Positions 44,581 to 53,044 of a DNA stretch of 64,000 nucleotides are shown one piece after another. The DNA is taken from NCBI GenBank assembly GCA_023386795.1, contig JAEWJB010000071.1:1-64000 (forward strand), read 5' to 3'. Under the pieces are notes generated by a model, which searched no databases, was not told the DNA's origin, and worked only from the letters and a program-made list of their open reading frames with translations. A program made the translations under genes and the position numbers. Within the stretch, counting starts at the first letter, position 1. Every line of letters starts with the position of its first letter. This DNA is from Pseudomonadota bacterium. GTDB lineage: Bacteria > Pseudomonadota > Gammaproteobacteria > Xanthomonadales > Xanthomonadaceae.

Positions 44581-44609
44581 TTGCCCATGACACCGGTTTA
44601 CCATATACA
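44581..44609 (+). promoter_or_regulatory. Predicted sigma-70 promoter of the hydratase/TRAP operon
   Basis: TTGCCC (44581-44586), a 17-base spacer and TATACA (44604-44609). The spacer is filled by the partial LacI-type operator at 44588-44603. The predicted start of transcription would be about 44616, leaving a 50-base leader to the TTG start. Confidence 0.55.
44588..44603. promoter_or_regulatory. Partial LacI-type operator 4
   Basis: TGACACCGGTTTACCA. The first ten bases equal those of operator 3 (TGACACCGGT) and the second half differs. It lies in the divergent region between the esterase operon and the hydratase/TRAP operon, so it could serve both. Confidence 0.5.
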
Positions 44610-44666
44610 TCGTTCCGTGCCACTGTCGATGGGCAGTGCAACATCGTTTCCACCCGGAGGTCACCC

Positions 44667-45482
44667 TTGAGCCCACAAGCCGGCCAACAGGATTCGCAGG
44701 CGTTGTCCGCGATCGCCCAATCCTTCGTCGAGGCCCGCCAGCACGGCCGTTCGCTGCCGGATTTCCCCGGAGAGATCCCGCCGGACCTGGTGACCGCCTA
44801 TCAGGTGCAGGACCTGGCCATCGCCCGCTGGCCGGATCGGGTCGTCGGCTGGAAGGTGGGTTACATCGCCGCCGAGCGCCGCGACGCCTCCGGGGACGAT
44901 CGCCTGCTGGGTCCGATCTGGTCCCGTGCACTCTGGAATGCCACCGGTGGCATTGACGAGTTTCCGATCTACGTCGGCGGCTTCGGTGCGGTGGAGGCCG
45001 AGTACGTGTTGCGTCTGGAGGCCGATGCCCCGCCCGACAAGCTGCAATGGACGCCGGAGGAAGCCGCCGCGTTGCCGGCGCGCCTGTTCATCGGCGTGGA
45101 GATCGCCAGCAGCCCGCTTGCCACGATCAACCAGCTCGGCCCGCGCGTGGTGGTTTCGGACTTCGGCAACAACAACGGGCTGATCCTGGGACCGGAGGTC
45201 GCCGACTGGCGCGCCCGCGACGAGGCCGGCCTGAAGGCCGAAACGCTGATCGACGGTGAGCGCGTAGGCACCGGCGGCGCGACCCTGCTGCCGGGCGGCC
45301 TGCGCACCGCGTACGCGTTTGCGCTTGGGCGCTCGGCCCGGCGTGGGCGGCCGCTCAAGCGCGGCGACCTGATCGCCACCGGCAATGCCACCGGCATCCA
45401 CGACATCGCGGTCGGCCAGGTGGCGACCATCCGTTTCGAAGACGTTGGCGAGATCCGTTGCCGGGCGGTCGCCGCCGGGTAA
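44667..45482 (+). CDS. 2-keto-4-pentenoate hydratase-like protein (FAH fold)
   Basis: A 271-aa protein of the MhpD/fumarylacetoacetate-hydrolase fold. I choose the TTG at 44667 because CGGAGG lies 6 bases upstream; codons before it fall in the promoter. Motifs include GWKVGYIAAERR, FIGVEIASSPL and GDLIATGNATGIHDIAVGQ, which carries the metal-site and lid region. Relatives hydrate 2-keto-4-pentenoate or cleave 2-keto-3-deoxy sugar acids. In this locus, next to a TRAP transporter and Kdu enzymes, a role on a keto-deoxy acid is likelier than aromatic degradation. It is the first gene of the TRAP operon, 41 bases before dctP. Confidence 0.82.
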   Translation: MSPQAGQQDSQALSAIAQSFVEARQHGRSLPDFPGEIPPDLVTAYQVQDLAIARWPDRVVGWKVGYIAAERRDASGDDRLLGPIWSRALWNATGGIDEFPIYVGGFGAVEAEYVLRLEADAPPDKLQWTPEEAAALPARLFIGVEIASSPLATINQLGPRVVVSDFGNNNGLILGPEVADWRARDEAGLKAETLIDGERVGTGGATLLPGGLRTAYAFALGRSARRGRPLKRGDLIATGNATGIHDIAVGQVATIRFEDVGEIRCRAVAAG

Positions 45483-45523
45483 CGTGCACCCACCCTGAGT
45501 GAACTGAGCGCGGGAGGGCGCGG

Positions 45524-46522
45524 ATGATCACACGTAGAGGTTTCATCGGCGCCAGCGTTGGCGCTGCGTTGGCCGCCCCCCTGGGCGCGGCGAAGGCGAT
45601 TACCCCGGTGCCCGGCGGGCAACTGCTCACCGCCACCGATGTCCATGTGTCGGACTACCCGACCGTGGAGGCGGTGCGCTGGATCGGCCAGCAGCTCGAA
45701 CAGGAAACCGGCGGGCGCTTGAAGCTGCGCCTGTACCACTCCGGCCAGTTGGGTCGCGAGGCCGAGGCGATCGACATGGCGCGTTTTGGCGCCATCGATA
45801 TCACCCGCGTGTATTCCGGCGCGCTGAACAACGCGTTCCCGCTGACCCAGGCGTTGTGCCTGCCGTACACGTTCGATTCGGTCGCGCACCTGCGCCGCGC
45901 GCTGGACGGCGACGTGGGCGAGGCGGTGCTGCGCGGCTTCGAGACACGCGGCCTGGTGGGCCTGGCGATCTACGATTCGGGCGCGCGCTGCTTCTACAAC
46001 ACCAAGCATCCGATCGTCTCGCCGCGCGACCTGCATGGCCTGAAGCTGCGCGTCGCCAACTCGGACATCTTCATCCAACTGATGCGCCTGCTCGGGGCCA
46101 ACCCGACGCCGATGTCGCTGGGCGAGACGTTCTCGGCGATGGAAACGCACATGATCGACGGCGCGGAAAACAACATGCGCAGCTTCCAGTCGAGCCGCCA
46201 CTTCGAGGCCGCACGCTACTGGTCGCAGAGCGAGCATTCCTATGCGCCGGACATCCTGGTCATGTCGCGCGCGAGCTTCGAGGCGCTGGCGCCGGCCGAC
46301 CGCGAGCGCCTCGTACGGCTGGCACGCGCCTCGGTGCCGGTGATGCGCCAGCTGTGGGACGCCTCCGAAGCCGCCGCGCGCCAGGACGTGGCCGCGCACG
46401 GCATCCGCTTCAACGACGTGGACATGCCGGCGTTCCGTGAGGTCGCCGCGCCGCTGCTCGCCGAATACCACCAGCGCCCGCAGATCGAGGCGCTGGTCAA
46501 ACGCATCCGCGCACTGGCGTGA
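45524..46522 (+). CDS. dctP: TRAP transporter solute-binding protein, DctP type
   Basis: A 332-aa periplasmic solute-binding protein. The signal is MITRRGFIGASVGAALAAPLG, with twin arginines, so Tat export is possible. The DctP signature includes GRLKLRLYHSGQLGREAEAIDM, FFYNTKHPIV-like CFYNTKHPIVSPRDLHGLKLRV in sections, and the substrate-carboxylate arginine region around LKLRVANSDIF. It captures an organic acid, here probably a uronate or oligo-uronide, and delivers it to DctQM. It is followed by dctQ 7 bases later. Confidence 0.92.
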   Translation: MITRRGFIGASVGAALAAPLGAAKAITPVPGGQLLTATDVHVSDYPTVEAVRWIGQQLEQETGGRLKLRLYHSGQLGREAEAIDMARFGAIDITRVYSGALNNAFPLTQALCLPYTFDSVAHLRRALDGDVGEAVLRGFETRGLVGLAIYDSGARCFYNTKHPIVSPRDLHGLKLRVANSDIFIQLMRLLGANPTPMSLGETFSAMETHMIDGAENNMRSFQSSRHFEAARYWSQSEHSYAPDILVMSRASFEALAPADRERLVRLARASVPVMRQLWDASEAAARQDVAAHGIRFNDVDMPAFREVAAPLLAEYHQRPQIEALVKRIRALA

Positions 46523-46529
46523 GGCAGCG

Positions 46530-47048
46530 ATGACTGATTCTTCCTATTCCCGCAGTCTTCCCCCCGTCCAGCGTGCGCTTGATCGCCTGGCCGACCTGGC
46601 GATCTGGACCGCTGCTGGCGCCTTGCTCGGGCTGGTCGTCGTGCAGGGCTGGCAGGTGTTCACCCGCTACGTGCTCAACGATTCGCCGAGCTGGACCGAG
46701 CCGGTCACCCTGCTGCTGCTGAGCACGGCGATGAGCCTGGGCGCGGCCGCAGGCGTGCATACCAACCGCCACTTCGGCTTCTTCCTGCTGGCCGAGCGCT
46801 TCCCCGATGCCGGTCGTCGCGCACTGGAGGCCTTGCGCGCGGCGGTGATGGCGGCGATCGGCGCGGTACTCGCGTGGTGGAGCAGCGTGCTGCTGCTCGA
46901 CGGGCTGGACATCAAGATCGCCGGCGCCTCGATGCCGCAGAGCATCAACTACCTGCCACTGGCCATTGGCGGCGCGCTGATGGTGGTGTTCGCGCTGTAC
47001 CGCGTGTGGCGCGCGCTGCATCCGCTGCAAATCGAAGGGGAGTCCTGA
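46530..47048 (+). CDS. dctQ: TRAP transporter small membrane subunit, DctQ type
   Basis: A 172-aa inner-membrane protein with four hydrophobic helices: about 27-48, 61-80, 98-122 and 142-160. The DctQ signature VFTRYVLNDSPSWTEPVTLLLL is present. It holds together the large channel subunit and the binding protein. It starts at ATG 46530, 7 bases after dctP, and ends 3 bases before dctM, as usual for DctPQM operons. Confidence 0.93.
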   Translation: MTDSSYSRSLPPVQRALDRLADLAIWTAAGALLGLVVVQGWQVFTRYVLNDSPSWTEPVTLLLLSTAMSLGAAAGVHTNRHFGFFLLAERFPDAGRRALEALRAAVMAAIGAVLAWWSSVLLLDGLDIKIAGASMPQSINYLPLAIGGALMVVFALYRVWRALHPLQIEGES

Positions 47049-47051
47049 GCC

Positions 47052-48338
47052 ATGGCCATCACGATCCTGCTGGGCCTGTTCGTGCTGTTGATGGCCATTG
47101 GCGTGCCGGTCGCCTATGCGCTGGGCGTGGCCGCGCTGGCCACGCTGTTCTACCTCGACCTGCCCAGCGTGGTGCTGGTGCAGCAGATCTCCGCCGGCTC
47201 CGGCTCGGCGTCGCTGATCGCCATTCCATTGTTCATCTTTGCCGGCGAGCTGATGCTGCGCGGCGGCATTTCCGAGCGCTTGATCGCGCTGGCCGCCTCG
47301 CTGGTCGGACGCCTGCGCGGTGGCCTGGGCCAGGTGAGCGTGCTGTCCTCGCTGTTCTTCGGCGGCGTGTCGGGGTCGGCGATTGCCGACGTCTCGGCGG
47401 TCGGCGGCACGATGATCCCGCAGATGGTGCAGCGCGGTTACGACCGGGACTACGCGGTCAACGTGAGCATTACCGCCGCGCTGGTCGCGCTGCTGGTGCC
47501 GCCCTCGCACAACCTGATCCTGTTCTCGGCCGCGGCCGGCGGCGGCATCTCCATCGCCGACCTGTTCGCCGCCGGCATCGTGCCCGCGCTGCTGATGACC
47601 GTGGCGATGATGGTGACCGGCTACCTGGTGGCGCGCCATCGCGGCTATGGCACCGAGCCGTTCCCGGGCTGGCGCGCGGTACTGCTGCGCCTGGTCGGCG
47701 CGCTGCCGGGCCTGGGCCTGGTGCTGCTGATCTTCGTGGGCATTCGCGCGGGCATCTTCACCGCCGTGGAGAGCGCGGCGATCGCCGTGGTGTATGCGCT
47801 GTTGGTGACCGCGCTGCTGTACCGGCAGCTGAAGTGGGGCGAGTTCTTCGCGGCCGTCACCCATGCCGCGCGCACCACCGGCGTGATCCTCTTCGTGATT
47901 GCAACGGCGGCGGTGTTCGGCTGGTTGCTGGCCTACCTGCAGGTGCCGACGGCGGCGGTGAACTTCCTGCAGTCCTTCGCCCACAGCCAGCGCATGGTGC
48001 TGCTGATGATCGTGGTGATCCTGCTGGTGCTGGGGATGTTCATGGACCTGGCGCCGAAGATCCTGATCTGCACGCCGATCTTCCTGCCGGTGGTGAAAGC
48101 CTACGGCGTGGACCCGATCCACTTCGCGCTGGTGATGGTGCTGGCTGGCGGCATCGGCCTGGTGACACCGCCGGTGGGCTCGGTGCTGTTCATCGGTACG
48201 GCGATCGGCAAGATCAGCATCACCGACAGCATGCGCACGATCTGGCCTTTCTGGCTGGCGGCATTGGGCGTGTTGCTGACCGTGGCGTTCTTCCCGCAGC
48301 TGTCGCTGTGGTTGCCGGCGATGCTGCGCGCGGGGTGA
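47052..48338 (+). CDS. dctM: TRAP transporter large permease subunit, DctM type
   Basis: A 428-aa permease with about 12 membrane segments. Conserved features are the SGSASLIAIPLFIFAGELM helix, FFGGVSGSAIADVSAVGGTMIPQM, and the late sodium-site segment GGIGLVTPPVGSVLF. It uses a sodium gradient to drive uptake of acidic solutes bound by DctP. It forms an operon with dctP and dctQ. A GH43 gene follows 41 bases later with its own GGGAGG site, probably in the same transcript. Confidence 0.95.
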   Translation: MAITILLGLFVLLMAIGVPVAYALGVAALATLFYLDLPSVVLVQQISAGSGSASLIAIPLFIFAGELMLRGGISERLIALAASLVGRLRGGLGQVSVLSSLFFGGVSGSAIADVSAVGGTMIPQMVQRGYDRDYAVNVSITAALVALLVPPSHNLILFSAAAGGGISIADLFAAGIVPALLMTVAMMVTGYLVARHRGYGTEPFPGWRAVLLRLVGALPGLGLVLLIFVGIRAGIFTAVESAAIAVVYALLVTALLYRQLKWGEFFAAVTHAARTTGVILFVIATAAVFGWLLAYLQVPTAAVNFLQSFAHSQRMVLLMIVVILLVLGMFMDLAPKILICTPIFLPVVKAYGVDPIHFALVMVLAGGIGLVTPPVGSVLFIGTAIGKISITDSMRTIWPFWLAALGVLLTVAFFPQLSLWLPAMLRAG

Positions 48339-48379
48339 GGGTTTCCAGGCGTGGCGTCGCCACACGGGAGGGCAGTCGG

Positions 48380-49939
48380 ATGCACAAGGGTTTTGCATGG
48401 CTCTGGATCGCGGCGCTGCTGTGCGGCTCCGCGCAGGCGGCGGGTTGGCAGCGCGGCATCGAACACCAGCGCATCGCGGATCTGGGCGATGGCACCTACC
48501 TCAACCCCGTGCTGGCCGGTGACCACCCCGACCCTTCGGTGCTCAAGGATGGCGAGGATTACTACCTCACCCTGTCCTCCTTCGATGCCTACCCCGGCCT
48601 GCCGGTGTGGCATTCGCGCGACCTGGTGAACTGGCAGCCGCTGGGTCATGCCATCACCACCAACGTCGGCGCCATCTGGGCGCCCGACCTGGTCAAGCAC
48701 AAGGGGCGTTACTACATCTACTTCCCCGCGCGGCGTGGGGAGACCGGCACGCGCAGCAATTTCGTCGTGTGGGCCGATGACATTCGAGGGCCCTGGAGCG
48801 AGCCGGTCGACCTGGGCCTGGGCAAGTACATCGACCCGGGCCATGCCGTGGGCGAGGACGGCAAGCGTTACCTGTTCCTGAGCGGCGGGGACTACGTGCA
48901 GCTGTCCGACGACGGCCTGCAGGTGGTGGGCACGCCGAAGCACGTCTACGACGGCTGGAAGTATCCCGAAAGCTGGGACGTGGAGGCCTACGCACAGGAA
49001 GGACCGAAGATCACCCGGCATGGCGGCTGGTACTACATGACCACCGCGGTCGGCGGCACCGCCGGCCCGCCGACCGGGCACATGGTCATCACCGCGCGCT
49101 CGCGCTCGATCCATGGCCCGTGGGAGAACGCGCCGAACAACCCGATCACGCGGACGACATCGGCGAGCGAGCCGTGGTGGTCACGCGGCCACGCCACGTT
49201 GGTGGAAGGCACGGATGGTCGCTGGTGGATGCTCTACCACGGCTATGAGAACGGCTTCTGGACGCTCGGGCGGCAGGCGCTGCTCGAACCGATCGAGTGG
49301 ACGCCCGACGGCTGGTTCGTCGCCAAGGGCGGCGACCTCGGCCAGCCACTGCGCAAGCCTAGCGGGCAGGCATTGCGGCATGGCCTGCCTTTGTCGGACG
49401 CTTTCGACGGACAGAGGCTCGGTCCGCAGTGGTCCTTCTATGACCCCGCGCCGGACGAGTACCGGCGCCTGACCTTCGGCAAGGACGGAATGGCGCTGCG
49501 TGGCAAGGGACACGCGCCGCGCGACAGCTCGCCGTTGACCGCCATCGCCACCGACCCGGCCTACGAGTTCGAAGTACACATGCACATCGAGCCGGGCGCG
49601 GTGGGCGGTGCGCTGCTGTTCTACAGCGACCGCCTCTACGCCGGCATCGGCAGCAACGGGCAGGACTTCATCCTGCACCGCTATGGCGAGGAGCGACCGA
49701 AGCAGCTGGCCGCCGGTCCCGGCGGAGACCTGTGGATCCGCATGCGAAACGACCGCCATATCGTCACGATCCACACCAGCCGCGATGGCCGCACCTGGAC
49801 CAAGTACCCGGTGCAGATGGAGGTCTCCGGCTACCACCACAACGTGGCCGGCAAGTTCCTCGCGCTCAAGCCGGCGCTGTACGCCGCAGGCGACGGCCAG
49901 GTGCGCTGGCTGGACTTCCGGTACCGGGCCCTGGACTGA
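48380..49939 (+). CDS. Secreted glycoside hydrolase family 43
   Basis: A 519-aa exported GH43 enzyme with a signal peptide (residues 1-21). The five-bladed propeller has the invariant triad: base Asp51 in AGDHPDPSVLKD, pKa-modulating Asp152 in YIDPGHAVG and acid Glu207 in AQEGPK. A C-terminal jelly-roll like that of beta-xylosidase/arabinanase-type GH43 spans about 350-519 (SDAFDGQRLGPQWSFYDP). The family removes L-arabinose, D-xylose or galactose side chains. Together with the CE12 esterase this fits rhamnogalacturonan or arabinan decoration. A closely related gene begins at 63759. Start 48380 is set by GGGAGG upstream. Confidence 0.92.
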   Translation: MHKGFAWLWIAALLCGSAQAAGWQRGIEHQRIADLGDGTYLNPVLAGDHPDPSVLKDGEDYYLTLSSFDAYPGLPVWHSRDLVNWQPLGHAITTNVGAIWAPDLVKHKGRYYIYFPARRGETGTRSNFVVWADDIRGPWSEPVDLGLGKYIDPGHAVGEDGKRYLFLSGGDYVQLSDDGLQVVGTPKHVYDGWKYPESWDVEAYAQEGPKITRHGGWYYMTTAVGGTAGPPTGHMVITARSRSIHGPWENAPNNPITRTTSASEPWWSRGHATLVEGTDGRWWMLYHGYENGFWTLGRQALLEPIEWTPDGWFVAKGGDLGQPLRKPSGQALRHGLPLSDAFDGQRLGPQWSFYDPAPDEYRRLTFGKDGMALRGKGHAPRDSSPLTAIATDPAYEFEVHMHIEPGAVGGALLFYSDRLYAGIGSNGQDFILHRYGEERPKQLAAGPGGDLWIRMRNDRHIVTIHTSRDGRTWTKYPVQMEVSGYHHNVAGKFLALKPALYAAGDGQVRWLDFRYRALD

Positions 49940-50077
49940 GCGCCGGCTCTCACGGCGGAACTTTCCATGCGGGCGCCGGTCTTGGCCTGGGCCCCCTGCA
50001 AGGGCGCGAGGCCGGCCCATGCCGACCAGCGCCGGGGCAAACCGCTAGAATCCCCCTACTTCCTACGATCCGCCGTC

Positions 50078-51133
50078 ATGCCGCGCAAGAAAGCCGAAGA
50101 AGCCGTCGCCGGCCTGCCCAAGGGCAAGGTGGCGACCATCAACGATATCGCCCGGCTCTCCGGGGTTTCGAAGAAGACCGTCTCGCGCATCATCAACAAC
50201 TCGCCGCTCGTGCGGCAGGACACCCGGGAAAAGGTCGAGGCACTGATGCGCGAGGTGGGCTATGCGCCCGACCCGCTCGCCCGTGGCCTGGCCTTCCGCC
50301 GTTCGTTCCTGATCGGCATGGTGTACGACAACCCCACCGCGCAGTACATCGTGGACATGCAGTACGGCGCGCTCGATGCGCTGCGCGGGTCCAGCTACGA
50401 GCTGGTGGTGCACCCGTGCGATACGCGCAGCCCCGGCTACATCGAAGGCGTTCGACGTTTCGTGCAGCAGCAGAAGCTGCACGGGGTGATCCTGGTACCG
50501 CGCGCCTCGGAAGACCAGGCGCTGGCCGACATGCTGGCGGAGATCGGCTGCCGCTACACGCGCATTGCCTCCGTGGTCCTGGACGAAACCTCCCAGACCG
50601 TCATCACCCACGATGCGGAAGGCGCCGCCGAGGCTGCCGACTACCTCCTCTCGCTGGGCCATCGCGACATCGCGCTGGTCACCGGCCCGAGCAACTACCG
50701 TTCGTCCATCGAGCGCACCAGTGGCTTCCTCGGCGCGCTGCGGCGCCGGGGGATAGAGCTGCCGCCGGAGCGGGTGGTCGAAGCGGGCTATACCTTCGAG
50801 TCGGGCGTGGCCGCGGCCGAGAAGCTGCTGCTGTCGAAGAAGCGACCGACCGCGATCTTCACCGGCAACGACGAAATGGCCGCCGGTATCTACAAGGTCG
50901 CCCTGCGGGCGGGCATCAATATTCCGCGCCAGCTGTCGGTCATCGGCTACGACGACAGCTCGCTGGCGTCCCGGCTGTGGCCTTCGCTGACCTCGGTGCG
51001 CCGCCACACGCGCGATACCGGCCGCACCGCCGCGGCGATGCTGATCCAGCCGGAGAACCAGCCCACGCTGCCTACCGCCAGCGTGCGGCCGCACTTGATC
51101 GTGCGCGATTCCTGCCAGCCGCCGGAAGACTGA
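50078..51133 (+). CDS. LacI-family transcriptional regulator of the uronate locus
   Basis: A 351-aa LacI repressor. Residues 18-42 form the DNA-binding helix-turn-helix (ATINDIARLSGVSKKTVSRI), with a hinge around 60-72 and then the periplasmic-binding-like effector domain (GMVYDNPTAQYIVDMQYGALD, TGNDEMAAGIYKVALRAGI, SVIGYDDSSLASRLWPSLTSV). It lies between the GH43 gene and kduI, on the same strand, and is the only LacI gene in the window. It is thus the best candidate to bind the repeated TGACCANCGGTGTCA sites, with KDG, a deoxyuronate or a related acid as inducer; this is inference. TAGAAT at 50046 is a possible -10. Confidence 0.92.
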   Translation: MPRKKAEEAVAGLPKGKVATINDIARLSGVSKKTVSRIINNSPLVRQDTREKVEALMREVGYAPDPLARGLAFRRSFLIGMVYDNPTAQYIVDMQYGALDALRGSSYELVVHPCDTRSPGYIEGVRRFVQQQKLHGVILVPRASEDQALADMLAEIGCRYTRIASVVLDETSQTVITHDAEGAAEAADYLLSLGHRDIALVTGPSNYRSSIERTSGFLGALRRRGIELPPERVVEAGYTFESGVAAAEKLLLSKKRPTAIFTGNDEMAAGIYKVALRAGINIPRQLSVIGYDDSSLASRLWPSLTSVRRHTRDTGRTAAAMLIQPENQPTLPTASVRPHLIVRDSCQPPED

Positions 51134-51201
51134 GCCGCCGCCGCCGGCGCGCCATGCCGGCTTCCCGCTGCACCGCCTGCGTGGCCATCTTGCACTGCGG
51201 A

Positions 51202-51230
51202 ATGACACCGGTGGTCAGGATGGCTAGAAT
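51202..51230 (+). promoter_or_regulatory. Predicted kduI promoter
   Basis: ATGACA (51202-51207), 17 bases, TAGAAT (51225-51230). Both hexamers differ from consensus by one base, and the -35 is embedded in operator 3, the layout expected for a repressed promoter. Confidence 0.65.
51203..51217. promoter_or_regulatory. LacI-type operator 3, upstream of kduI
   Basis: TGACACCGGTGGTCA, the reverse complement of TGACCACCGGTGTCA, 68 bases before kduI. It is the third copy of the motif seen at 34273 and 34452. Confidence 0.75.
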
Positions 51231-51285
51231 GCCCGCGTACCCACTCGACGCGAGGCCATGACGCCTCGCCGCTTCCGGAGACGCC

Positions 51286-52134
51286 ATGTACGCCAAGACC
51301 GTTTACGCCACCCACCCGCAGGCCATCCAAGGCGTCAGCAATGACGAACTGCGTGACCTCTACCTGCTGGACGGCCTGTTCGCCGACGAAGCGGTCGTCC
51401 TGAAGTACACGCACTACGAGCGCTTCGTGATCGGCGGCGCCGCCCCCGTGAAGCAGGCCGTGTCGCTGCCGAAGCAGACCGAGCCCGCCTCGGCCGCCGG
51501 CCATCCGTTCCTGGAGCGCCGCGAGCTGGGCGTGATCAACGTGGGGGCCGGCACCGGCACCGTGACCGTCGACGGCACCGCCTACACGCTGGCGCCGAAG
51601 GACGGCCTGTATGTGCCGATGGGCAGCGCGGAGGTGACCTTCGCCTCGAACGACGCCGCCACGCCGGCGAAGTTCTACCTGGCGTCGACCCCGGCGCACG
51701 CGCGCTTCGAGACCAAGCACATCTCCATCAAGGATGCCGTGCCGCTGGAGCGTGGCGCGCTGGAAACCAGCAACGAGCGCACGATCTACCAGTACATCGT
51801 GCCGGCGACCTGCCCGTCCTCGCAGCTGCTGCTGGGCCTGACCATCCTCAAGCCGGGCAGCGTCTGGAACACCATGCCGCCGCACCTGCACGACCGCCGC
51901 AGCGAGGTCTATTTCTACTTCGACCTCGGCGAGAAGGACCGCGTTTACCACTTCATGGGCGAACCGGAAGCGCAGCGTCACATCGTCATCCAGAACGGCG
52001 AGGCCGTGGTGTCGCCGCCGTGGTCGATCCACATGGGCGCGGGTACGTCCAACTACGCCTTCATCTGGGCGATGGGCGGCGAGAACCTGGACTACACCGA
52101 CATGCACGTGCTGGACATCTGCCAGCTCAAGTAA
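51286..52134 (+). CDS. kduI: 5-keto-4-deoxyuronate isomerase
   Basis: A 282-aa KduI that interconverts 5-keto-4-deoxyuronate and 2,5-diketo-3-deoxygluconate in the cytosol. Zinc ligands are His200, His202 and Glu207 ([16 protein letters not shown]) and His249 ([10 protein letters not shown]), matching the E. coli enzyme. Length is standard (278-282 aa). It is followed by kduD after 28 bases. It handles the unsaturated monomer produced by pectin lyases and unsaturated-uronyl hydrolases, so it marks the locus as uronate-specific. Confidence 0.96.
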   Translation: MYAKTVYATHPQAIQGVSNDELRDLYLLDGLFADEAVVLKYTHYERFVIGGAAPVKQAVSLPKQTEPASAAGHPFLERRELGVINVGAGTGTVTVDGTAYTLAPKDGLYVPMGSAEVTFASNDAATPAKFYLASTPAHARFETKHISIKDAVPLERGALETSNERTIYQYIVPATCPSSQLLLGLTILKPGSVWNTMPPHLHDRRSEVYFYFDLGEKDRVYHFMGEPEAQRHIVIQNGEAVVSPPWSIHMGAGTSNYAFIWAMGGENLDYTDMHVLDICQLK

Positions 52135-52162
52135 CCGCACACGCTTACGAGGGGAGCACGCA

Positions 52163-52921
52163 ATGAGCCACAACCCGTTCAGCCTGGAAGGCAAGGTCGC
52201 GCTGGTCACCGGCGCCAACACCGGCCTGGGACAAGGCATCGCCCTGGCGCTGGCCGCCGCAGGCGCGGATATCGCCGGCGCCGGCATTGTCCACGCCACC
52301 GATACCGAGGAGAAGGTGAAGGCCCTGGGCCGCCGCTTCCTCAACGTCGAGGCCAACCTCATCACGGTCGAGCCGATCCAGCGCGTGGTTGACGAAACAC
52401 TCGCCGGCCTGGGCCGCATCGACATCCTCGTCAACAACGCCGGCCTGATCCGTCGCGCGGACGCGGTGGAGTTCAGCGAGAAGGACTGGGACGACGTGAT
52501 GAACGTCAACATCAAGTCCGCCTTCTTCATGAGCCAGGCCGTGGGCCGCCACTTCATCGCCCACGGCGGCGGAAAGATCATCAACATCGCCTCGATGCTG
52601 TCTTTCCAGGGCGGTATCCGCGTGCCGTCCTACACGGCCAGCAAGAGCGGCATCGCCGGCATCACCCGCCTGCTTGCCAACGAATGGGCGAGCCGCAACA
52701 TCAACGTCAACGCGATCGCGCCGGGCTACATGGCCACCGACAACACTGCGCAGCTGCGTGCCGACGAGGACCGCAGCAAGGCCATTCTCGACCGCATCCC
52801 GGCCGGCCGCTGGGGCTCGCCGGCCGACCTCGGCGGTGCGGCGGTATTCCTGGCGTCCAGCGCTTCGGACTACGTCAACGGCGCCGTGCTGCCCGTCGAT
52901 GGCGGCTGGCTCGCGCGCTGA
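52163..52921 (+). CDS. kduD: 2-deoxy-D-gluconate 3-dehydrogenase / 2,5-diketo-3-deoxygluconate reductase
   Basis: A 252-aa short-chain dehydrogenase that reduces 2,5-diketo-3-deoxygluconate to KDG with NADH. The cofactor motif TGANTGLG is at 16-23 and the catalytic Ser144, Tyr157 and Lys161 (YTASK) are in place. The C-terminus ends PVDGGWLAR, typical of KduD. It follows kduI in the same operon; the product KDG is the substrate of the KdgK encoded at 33207-34229. Together with KdgK the pathway lacks only KDPG aldolase within this window. Confidence 0.95.
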   Translation: MSHNPFSLEGKVALVTGANTGLGQGIALALAAAGADIAGAGIVHATDTEEKVKALGRRFLNVEANLITVEPIQRVVDETLAGLGRIDILVNNAGLIRRADAVEFSEKDWDDVMNVNIKSAFFMSQAVGRHFIAHGGGKIINIASMLSFQGGIRVPSYTASKSGIAGITRLLANEWASRNINVNAIAPGYMATDNTAQLRADEDRSKAILDRIPAGRWGSPADLGGAAVFLASSASDYVNGAVLPVDGGWLAR

Positions 52922-53044
52922 GCCGTTCCGGGCGCGCCTCACGCCGATGCGCGCCCGATCTCTTCCCGCCGCTACCGTCGCCGGCGCATCTCTCCCGCCG
53001 TGCCGCGGTAGCGGTTCCTGCATACCGGCCCGCGGAGGTGTGGG

